Part shown: positions 6,586 through 12,169 of the stretch, piece after piece | Layout of the letters: every line of letters begins with the position of its first letter | Numbering within the stretch: the first letter of the stretch is position 1 | NCBI GenBank assembly: GCA_023266435.1 | Contig: JAHFQF010000055.1 | Location: 1 to 12,169 of the forward strand | Reading direction: 5' to 3' | DNA length: 12,169 nt | DNA from: Legionellales bacterium | GTDB lineage: Bacteria; Pseudomonadota; Gammaproteobacteria; Berkiellales; Berkiellaceae | The notes under the pieces: generated by a model | What the model saw: the letters and a program-made list of their open reading frames with translations, nothing else | The model's database searches: none | Told to the model about the DNA's origin: nothing | Position numbers and translations under genes: made by a program

Positions 6586-6786
6586 ATGAAACAGCAGGAT
6601 GTAAACGCAGACAAGGCCTGTATGTCTAAAAAATATCAAGTCACTCGACAAGATTTGCCTTTGTCTTGCCCCATGCCTGACATGGCTCTTTGGAATGCAC
6701 ATCCTAAAGTTTATCTTCCTATTGAGAAAACTGGAATTGCCACATGCCCTTATTGTGGTGCGTATTATATGCTAACTGACTTTTAG
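6586..6786 (+). CDS. Small CHCC zinc-finger protein
   Basis: This 66-aa protein carries the zf-CHCC pattern: C28, H39, C54 and C57 (SCPMP, NAHPKVYLP, CPYCGAYY), with spacings x10, x14 and x2. The family is related to the zinc-binding end of mitochondrial complex I subunit NDUFS6. The bacterial single-domain members are mostly uncharacterised and are often found beside waaF in gammaproteobacteria, as here. I choose ATG 6586 because AGGAG (6575-6579) lies six bases upstream; an in-frame GTG at 6565 precedes the site. The first 15 residues before KYQVTRQDLPL are not part of the motif. The gene ends 11 bases before waaF, so it is probably the first gene of the LPS cluster. Zinc binding is inferred; any effect on LPS synthesis is not established. 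Confidence 0.85.
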   Translation: MKQQDVNADKACMSKKYQVTRQDLPLSCPMPDMALWNAHPKVYLPIEKTGIATCPYCGAYYMLTDF

Positions 6787-6797
6787 TTCATAAATTT

Positions 6798-7835
6798 ATG
6801 CATGATTCACAAGCCGATAAGATTCTAGTGGTTGGACCAGCCTGGGTTGGTGACATGGTCATGGCACAAGTGGTTTTTAAAGCCATTAAGCAGCAGTCAC
6901 CTCATTGCCAACTCGATGTGATTGCACCAGCCTGGTCGCTTGCCTTATGTCAGCGTATGCCAGAGGTGAACGCATTGATCCCTTTACCATGTCAACATGG
7001 TGAATGGGGGTGGGCGAAACGTCGAGCGCTGGGTAAACAACTGGAAAAAAGTAACTATACCCAGGCTTATGTATTACCTAATTCTTGGAAATCGGCTTTG
7101 ATTCCTTTTTGGGCAAAGATCCCCAGACGCATTGGTTGGTTAGGGGAAATGCGTCTGGGTTTATTAAATCATTGGCAGCGATTAGAAAAAAGCAAACATC
7201 CCTTTATGATTCAACGTTTTGCTGCTTTAGCCCAACAGTTCCAACCAACGGCAGTTGCGGATATCGCCATACCTCAGTTATTGTGCCGAGATACGGATCA
7301 ACAAGCATTAATCCATGAACATCAGTTAGATCTGGATAAACCGGTGCTCGTGTTAGCGCCTGGCGCAGAATTTGGACCTGCGAAAATCTGGCCTGCGGCA
7401 TACTTTGCCGAGGTGGCTAATGTTTACTTGAGTCAAGGATGGCAGGTATGGCTATTAGGTTCCCCCAATGATCGTGAAGCTGGACAAACAATTTCGTCTC
7501 TCACGCAAGATCAATGCATCAATTTCATTGGAAAAACCACTTTGGCTGCAGCTATAGATTTACTGAGTTTATCTCAAGCAGTGGTTTGTAATGATTCAGG
7601 CATGATGCACATTGCGGCTGCTTTAGGAAAAACTGTAGTGGCTGTCTTTGGTTCCACCTCACCACAATTTACACCGCCTTTGGGCGATCGTGCTCAAGTA
7701 TTGCAATTAAAACTAGCTTGTCAACCTTGCTTTCAAAGAACCTGTCGCTATGACCATTATAATTGCTTGAAACAACTCAAGCCACAGCAAGTGCTTTCTG
7801 CTTTACAAGCAGGTTCGCAGGTTAAGTTATCATGA
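6798..7835 (+). CDS. waaF: ADP-heptose:LPS heptosyltransferase II
   Basis: This 345-aa GT9-family enzyme adds the second L,D-heptose to the heptose I of inner-core LPS at the cytoplasmic face of the inner membrane. It has the WaaF N-terminal motif ILVVGPAWVGDMVMAQ (9-24), YVLPNSWKSALIPF (91-104), PRRIGWLGEMRLGLLN (109-124), the donor-binding PGAEFGPAK (188-196) and NDSGMMHIAAALG (265-277). The length and motif order match E. coli WaaF. The C-terminal part carries four cysteines (C308, C311, C316, C323), a cluster seen in many WaaF proteins but not in E. coli. The ATG at 6798 has no clear ribosome site, so translation is probably coupled to the zinc-finger gene. It overlaps waaC by four bases (ATGA). 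Confidence 0.95.
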   Translation: MHDSQADKILVVGPAWVGDMVMAQVVFKAIKQQSPHCQLDVIAPAWSLALCQRMPEVNALIPLPCQHGEWGWAKRRALGKQLEKSNYTQAYVLPNSWKSALIPFWAKIPRRIGWLGEMRLGLLNHWQRLEKSKHPFMIQRFAALAQQFQPTAVADIAIPQLLCRDTDQQALIHEHQLDLDKPVLVLAPGAEFGPAKIWPAAYFAEVANVYLSQGWQVWLLGSPNDREAGQTISSLTQDQCINFIGKTTLAAAIDLLSLSQAVVCNDSGMMHIAAALGKTVVAVFGSTSPQFTPPLGDRAQVLQLKLACQPCFQRTCRYDHYNCLKQLKPQQVLSALQAGSQVKLS

Positions 7836-8863
7836 TGCGATCTCATGCTCTGCGGGTGCTATTAATCAAGATGTCCTCTTTGGGAGATTTGATTCATGTT
7901 TTTCCCGCCATTACAGAGCTAACAATACAGTATCCTAATTTAACGATTGATTGGGTCGTAGAGGAAGCCTTTGTAGCAGTACCTGCTTGGCATCCTGCAG
8001 TGAAGCGAGTCATCCCCATTGCGTTACGCCGTTGGCGTAAAGCCATCTGGCAGTCGCGCTCAGAAATTAAGGCTTTTTTAAAACAACTACGCCAAACACA
8101 CTATGATGTCATTATTGATGCACAAGGTTTAATCAAAAGCGCGGTAGTCTCTAAGCTTGCACAGGGGACGACTATCCACGGCTTTGATGTAGAGACTTTG
8201 CGTGAATCGATTGCTCGTTTTGCGTATCATCAAACACATCCTACGCCGCAAATACATGTAGCACTTCAGTACAAAGCGCTATTTGCTCAGTCCATGGGTT
8301 ATATTGCAAATGACCTGATTCAATATGCAGTCAATGTGCCTACGGCACATTACTTGCAGCAGCCGTATATTTTTTGTTTTCATGGTACAACTTGGGATAC
8401 TAAACATTGGCCCGTAGCCTATTGGCAAGCGTTTATTGAAGAGATGAAGGCAACTGGATATAAGCTCATTTTGCCTTGGGGTAGTGTCACAGAGCGTGAT
8501 CGGGCACTGTTGCTACAAGCAGATAACACACACGTTGAAGTATTACCTAAACAGGGTCTGACAGATCTAGTAACATTGATTCGTGGTGCTGCAGCTTGCG
8601 TGTCAGTAGATACAGGTCTTGGACATATTGCTGCAGCTTGTGATGTGCCAACAGTATTTCTTTTTGGGCCCACAGATGCAGCACGAGTAGGAGGTCTGGC
8701 TCACCAACAAGTCAACCTACAAGCTGCTTACCAGTGTGTTCCGTGTCACAAAAAAAGTTGCTTGTTTGTAGACACTCACGCATTTCCCCCGTGTTACTTA
8801 TCTCTGTCTCCCAAACGAGTGGCAGATACGCTCCTGCAAAAAATAGGGGAGAGGACAGGCTAG
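7832..8863 (+). CDS. waaC: ADP-heptose:LPS heptosyltransferase I
   Basis: This 343-aa GT9-family enzyme transfers the first heptose to Kdo2-lipid A. Diagnostic parts are the start VLLIKMSSLGDLIHVFPA with the catalytic-type D19, IDWVVEEAF (39-47), VIPIALRRWRKAIW (60-73), YDVIIDAQGLIKSAVVS (91-107), KHWP with K191, and SVDTGLGHIAAA (258-269) with D260. These align by motif with E. coli WaaC D13, K192 and D261. Unlike E. coli WaaC it has a Cys-rich end (C302, C305, C310, C321) resembling that of the neighbouring WaaF. The start could be either ATG of the doublet at 7832 or 7835. The first overlaps the waaF stop. One base separates it from waaL. Confidence 0.95.
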   Translation: MMRSHALRVLLIKMSSLGDLIHVFPAITELTIQYPNLTIDWVVEEAFVAVPAWHPAVKRVIPIALRRWRKAIWQSRSEIKAFLKQLRQTHYDVIIDAQGLIKSAVVSKLAQGTTIHGFDVETLRESIARFAYHQTHPTPQIHVALQYKALFAQSMGYIANDLIQYAVNVPTAHYLQQPYIFCFHGTTWDTKHWPVAYWQAFIEEMKATGYKLILPWGSVTERDRALLLQADNTHVEVLPKQGLTDLVTLIRGAAACVSVDTGLGHIAAACDVPTVFLFGPTDAARVGGLAHQQVNLQAAYQCVPCHKKSCLFVDTHAFPPCYLSLSPKRVADTLLQKIGERTG

Positions 8864-8864
8864 A

Positions 8865-10118
8865 ATGAAATCGATCTTATTACAAATCAGACAGTGCAAT
8901 CGCGTCATTTTTTCAAATTGGCTTGGCAAGTGGGCCATTTTTTTAATGGTGATCGGGTTGCCTTTTTCAACGGCCATGGTCTCTACTGGAATGATTTTGA
9001 CAGTAGTCGCTTTTTTCTTACGTGGGAACTGGCATGACAATTGGCAACAGATACGCTCACAACCTTTTATCAAAGGGGTAGGTATTTTACTAATGCTAAT
9101 GAGTATGGGTGTGCTTTATAGTAGCGCCCCTTGGGCACTGATTAGAGAAAATTATCAGGACATCGCTAAGCTATCACTTTTTGTATGTTGCTTGCCCTTT
9201 ATTAAATCACCAGCCATGAAAAAACAGCTACTGATAATCTTTACTATCGCAATGAGCATGCTTGTTTTATTATCTGATTTGAAATATTTTGGAGTGATTG
9301 ACATTGGGCGGCAGTACGCGCGCTCGGCGGTATTTAAAGACTATCAAATCAATGCCTTGCTTTATAGCGTTTTAGTGTTTCTGTATTGCGTTTTGGCTCA
9401 TGTCTATCCGAACTATAAAAAACTCTGCTTCACAGTTGCCGCGTTATTCACTATACAAACGATTTTTGTGAACGAAGGACGCATTGGCTACGGTTATATT
9501 AGTGTATTGATTTTATATTATGGCTGGGTTGTGGATCACTGGCGAGGCTTGTTAAAGAGCGCTGCCGTCTTAATTGGGATCTTTGCGCTGGCTTATCAAT
9601 GCAGCCCCAACTTTAATAGTCGCATGACACTCTTATTCAGCGAGTTTCAAGCCTATGAACAGGTTTCCCAAAACTCTCCAGCTTCTCTACATTTAAGATT
9701 GAATTTTGCGCGTAATACCATACATTTAATTGAGAAAAAACCGTGGTTGGGTTATGGCACGGGATCATTTTCTACCGTTTATCAACAATACAGTGAGCAA
9801 TTGGGTTGGGCAAAAACAAGCAATCCCCATAATTATTATTTGTTCATTACCATGCAGTATGGGCTACTAGGATTAGTCTTCTTGCTAGGTTTCTTGGTTT
9901 ATTTGTGGTATCACACCTCAAGGCTACCTCAATTAGAGAAAATATTAGGCCGAGGGTTGCTGCTTATCTATGGATTTGGATGTTGTTACAACTCAATGCT
10001 GATGGATTATACCGAAACGATATTTTTTGCTCTAATGATGTCGCTGGTATATGTGGTGTATCAACCACCAGTGCGTACGAACACACTGCCTACTTTGCGG
10101 CACATTACGGTACATTGA
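8865..10118 (+). CDS. waaL: O-antigen ligase family membrane protein
   Basis: This 417-aa polytopic inner-membrane protein has roughly ten to twelve hydrophobic helices, for example WAIFLMVIGLPF (23-34), GVGILLMLMSMGVLY (71-85) and YGLLGLVFLLGFLVYLW (332-348). The large periplasmic loop and Wzy_C-type part at about 250-330 contain LHLRLNFARNTIHLI, WLGYGTGSF (294-302) and NPHNYYL with H322, which matches the essential His of WaaL. R206 in NEGRIGY is another conserved-type Arg. WaaL transfers O-antigen from undecaprenyl diphosphate to the lipid A-core. Wzy O-antigen polymerases share this fold, but the position between core transferases favours the ligase. GAGAGGACAGG lies before the ATG, one base after the waaC stop. 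One base separates it from the GT2 gene. Confidence 0.82.
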   Translation: MKSILLQIRQCNRVIFSNWLGKWAIFLMVIGLPFSTAMVSTGMILTVVAFFLRGNWHDNWQQIRSQPFIKGVGILLMLMSMGVLYSSAPWALIRENYQDIAKLSLFVCCLPFIKSPAMKKQLLIIFTIAMSMLVLLSDLKYFGVIDIGRQYARSAVFKDYQINALLYSVLVFLYCVLAHVYPNYKKLCFTVAALFTIQTIFVNEGRIGYGYISVLILYYGWVVDHWRGLLKSAAVLIGIFALAYQCSPNFNSRMTLLFSEFQAYEQVSQNSPASLHLRLNFARNTIHLIEKKPWLGYGTGSFSTVYQQYSEQLGWAKTSNPHNYYLFITMQYGLLGLVFLLGFLVYLWYHTSRLPQLEKILGRGLLLIYGFGCCYNSMLMDYTETIFFALMMSLVYVVYQPPVRTNTLPTLRHITVH

Positions 10119-10119
10119 T

Positions 10120-10938
10120 ATGCAAGCTTCGGTGATTGTGACTACTTATAACTGGCCTATTGCACTTCAACAAGTGTTGAAAGCATTGGCTGCGCAAACT
10201 CACCGTGGATTTGAGGTGATTGTTGCAGATGATGGTTCTACTCTAGAAACGACCGAATGCATAGAAAGTTTTCAAAAAAAATATCCGGTGCCTTTACGCC
10301 ATGTGTGGCAACCTGACGAAGGGTTTAAAGCAGCTCAAATACGAAATAAAGCCATTGCCATTGCCGCAGGTAAATTAATTATCTTTATAGATGGTGATTG
10401 CATCCCTTTGCCGAATTTTGTAGAAAGACATTTGAAATTAGCGAGCCCTCGTTATTTTATTTCAGGTAATCGCGTATTACTGAGTCAATCTTTTACACAA
10501 ACTCAATTAGCAGCTCCGCAAGCTGCTGCATTACATGAGTCGCGCGGTTGGTGGATGAGAAGAATGAAAGGCGAGTGCAATCGCATTTTGCCATTGTTTT
10601 CCTTGCCATTAGGCCCTTTGCGTAAATTAACACCTTTACGTTGGAAAGGTGCTAAAACTTGTAACCTAAGTGTATGGCGTGAAGACTTATTGGCAGTCAA
10701 TGGTTTTGATGAACGCTATCAAGGGTGGGGTTTTGAAGACAGTGACTTGGTTATTCGCCTATTGCATCAGGGCATTAATCATTTATCGGGGCGTTTTTCT
10801 GTGCCCGTTTTGCATCTGTGGCATCCTGAAAATGCCAGAACACAAACCACTCGTAACTTGGAATTATTAAAAGCACGTCAGCGTGATCAAGTCGTGCAGG
10901 CAGAAATTGGGCTGAATCAATGGCTCAATCCCTTGTGA
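10120..10938 (+). CDS. Family-2 glycosyltransferase, probable LPS core sugar transferase
   Basis: This 272-aa GT-A fold transferase starts with SVIVTTYNWPIALQQVL. It carries DDGS (37-40), DEGFKAAQIRNKAIA (66-80), the metal-binding DGD (91-93), and GWGFEDSDL (202-210), the ED pair that usually supplies the catalytic base. The C-terminal part with KTCNLSVWREDLLAVNGFDERYQGWG matches the galactosyltransferase-like extension (Glyco_transf_7C type) seen in polysaccharide synthases. There is no membrane helix, so it is likely a cytoplasmic or peripheral enzyme. Its place between waaL and hldE suggests it extends the LPS core, but the donor and acceptor cannot be told from sequence. The start at 10120 follows the waaL stop by one base; the longer frame from 10051 is a read-back into waaL and is rejected. 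Confidence 0.85.
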   Translation: MQASVIVTTYNWPIALQQVLKALAAQTHRGFEVIVADDGSTLETTECIESFQKKYPVPLRHVWQPDEGFKAAQIRNKAIAIAAGKLIIFIDGDCIPLPNFVERHLKLASPRYFISGNRVLLSQSFTQTQLAAPQAAALHESRGWWMRRMKGECNRILPLFSLPLGPLRKLTPLRWKGAKTCNLSVWREDLLAVNGFDERYQGWGFEDSDLVIRLLHQGINHLSGRFSVPVLHLWHPENARTQTTRNLELLKARQRDQVVQAEIGLNQWLNPL

Positions 10939-10954
10939 AGAAAGGAAGATACTC

Positions 10955-12169
10955 ATGTCAAGAAGACCAACAATTACAGTAATTGGCGATATCATGTTAG
11001 ATCGGTATTGGTTTGGAATAACCAATCGAATCTCTCCAGAAGCGCCTGTCCCGATTATTCACATTCAAGATCAGAAGAACTGCGTGGGTGGTGCTGGCAA
11101 TGTCGCTTTAAATGTCGCAGCACAAGGTGCAGAGTGTCACCTCATTGGAGTGATTGGTCAAGATGAAGTAGGACAAAAAATTTTAGAGTTGTGTCATCAA
11201 GCAGGCATCTTGACTCATTTTGTGACCGTGGCCGATCATCCAAGTACTTTGAAATTACGTACTATGAGCCGTTCACAACAGTTGATTCGCATGGATTTTG
11301 AGAAAAAATATCTTTTGGATTTTGAGCTGATCAAAGCACAATTAGATCCGATCATTCATCAAACAGATATGTTGGTGTTATCAGATTATGCCAAAGGCGT
11401 TTTATCTGAAGCATCGCGGATCATCGATTATGCAAAAGCACATGGCGTTCCTGTGTTGGTCGATCCCAAACAAAGACAATTCGATGCCTATCGTGGTGCG
11501 ACCATTATCACTCCTAACACCATTGAGTTTGAGGAAGCAGCTGGTTGCAGTTGGCAAGATGATGCCAGCATGCAGAAGAAAGCACTCAACATGTGTGAGC
11601 AGCTCGAAATTGACTCTATGGTGATCACGCGCGGAGAAAAAGGAATGACTGTGGTAACAGCACAACATCACTTTTCTGTACCCACTGTGGCAAAAGAAGT
11701 ATTTGATGTGACAGGTGCAGGGGACACGGTCATGGCTACCCTGTCAGTTGAACTGGCAAAAGGCAATACATTAGTTGATGCTGTACACACGGCTAATCGC
11801 GCCGCTGCGATTGCTGTTTCTAAATTAGGGACAGGCGTTGTCAGTGAACAAGAATTAAATCAAGTCTATCAGATGCCGACTTTCCGTCAACGCATTGTTG
11901 ATGAAGACGTGTTGTTAGATCAAGTGCAGATGGCCAAACAACGTGGTCAACGTGTGGTCATGACAAATGGCTGTTTTGATATTCTACACCCTGGGCATGT
12001 GCAATATTTGCATCAAGCAAAAGCGTTGGGCGATCTATTGATTGTTGCGGTTAACACAGACGAATCGGTGAAACAACTAAAAGGACCTGCGCGCCCTGTA
12101 CATCCTCTATGGCATCGTATGGAAGTTTTAGCAGGATTAACGTGTGTAGATTGGGTAGTGCCTTTTTCA
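10955..12169 (+). CDS. hldE: Bifunctional D-glycero-beta-D-manno-heptose-7-phosphate kinase / 1-phosphate adenylyltransferase, 3' end outside window
   Basis: 405 codons are visible from ATG 10955, with AAGGAAG at 10942-10948, and the frame is open at the right edge; E. coli HldE has 477 residues, so about 70 are missing. The N-terminal ribokinase-type domain shows IGDIMLDRYWFG, RISPEAPVP, GGAGNVALNVAAQGA, LSDYAKG, and the anion-hole/base motif TGAGDT (D257). The second domain begins near residue 330 with VVMTNGCFDILHPGH, whose HxGH signature (345-348) marks the nucleotidyltransferase, followed by LIVAVNTDESV and RPVHPL. It phosphorylates heptose 7-phosphate at C1 and then adds AMP, giving ADP-heptose, the donor used by the waaF and waaC products in the same cluster. 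It lies 16 bases after the GT2 gene. Confidence 0.95.
   Translation, partial: MSRRPTITVIGDIMLDRYWFGITNRISPEAPVPIIHIQDQKNCVGGAGNVALNVAAQGAECHLIGVIGQDEVGQKILELCHQAGILTHFVTVADHPSTLKLRTMSRSQQLIRMDFEKKYLLDFELIKAQLDPIIHQTDMLVLSDYAKGVLSEASRIIDYAKAHGVPVLVDPKQRQFDAYRGATIITPNTIEFEEAAGCSWQDDASMQKKALNMCEQLEIDSMVITRGEKGMTVVTAQHHFSVPTVAKEVFDVTGAGDTVMATLSVELAKGNTLVDAVHTANRAAAIAVSKLGTGVVSEQELNQVYQMPTFRQRIVDEDVLLDQVQMAKQRGQRVVMTNGCFDILHPGHVQYLHQAKALGDLLIVAVNTDESVKQLKGPARPVHPLWHRMEVLAGLTCVDWVVPFS

Noticed and set aside
10051..10119. Upstream extension of the GT2 gene
   Set aside because: It lies inside waaL, its peptide does not fit the GT2 start, and ATG 10120 sits directly before the SVIVTTYN motif.
11402..11671. 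89-codon reverse frame
   Set aside because: It lies opposite the clear HldE kinase domain.
1..12169. tRNA, rRNA, CRISPR array, insertion sequence or integrase
   Set aside because: I saw no regular spaced repeats, cloverleaf pattern, terminal inverted repeats or transposase motifs on either strand.

Overview
The window reads as a chromosomal stretch of a gammaproteobacterium. The gene content points there: a DegS/AlgW-type periplasmic protease, PilU, a QmcA/NfeD pair, and an inner-core LPS cluster (waaF, waaC, waaL, a family-2 glycosyltransferase and fused hldE) led by a small CHCC zinc-finger gene. Base composition is moderately AT-rich by eye. The zinc-finger/waaF arrangement and several unrecognised small proteins would suit a Legionellales/Coxiellaceae-like lineage, but this is a guess from gene content. 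No rRNA, tRNA, CRISPR array, insertion sequence or phage gene was seen.

Left part (1-1306): the 3' end of an unrecognised gene enters from the left edge on the + strand. It converges on an unrecognised 190-aa gene on the - strand, with a small hairpin between them. Then comes degS on the - strand (1487-2665), ending in a good intrinsic-terminator hairpin at 1414-1440. A divergent control region (2666-2775) holds a consensus TATAAT box for degS.

Middle (2776-6444): a glyoxalase-fold (VOC) protein overlaps by one base an unrecognised membrane-anchored acidic protein (+). These converge within 5 bp on pilU (-). pilU is divergent from qmcA, which overlaps a short NfeD-like gene by four bases. 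QmcA and NfeD are a well-known membrane-protein pair.

Right part (6506-12169): a tightly packed + strand cluster of zinc-finger protein, waaF, waaC, waaL, GT2 and hldE, with gaps or overlaps of 16 bases or fewer. HldE makes the ADP-heptose precursor, WaaC and WaaF add the first and second heptoses to Kdo2-lipid A, the GT2 enzyme probably extends the core, and WaaL joins O-antigen to the finished core. hldE is cut by the right edge after 405 codons.

I found no convincing undescribed multi-gene system. The least explained parts are the three unrecognised proteins (1-717, 734-1306, 3192-3797), the overlapping hairpins downstream of degS, and the repeated AAGCC/GGCTT elements at the degS promoter.
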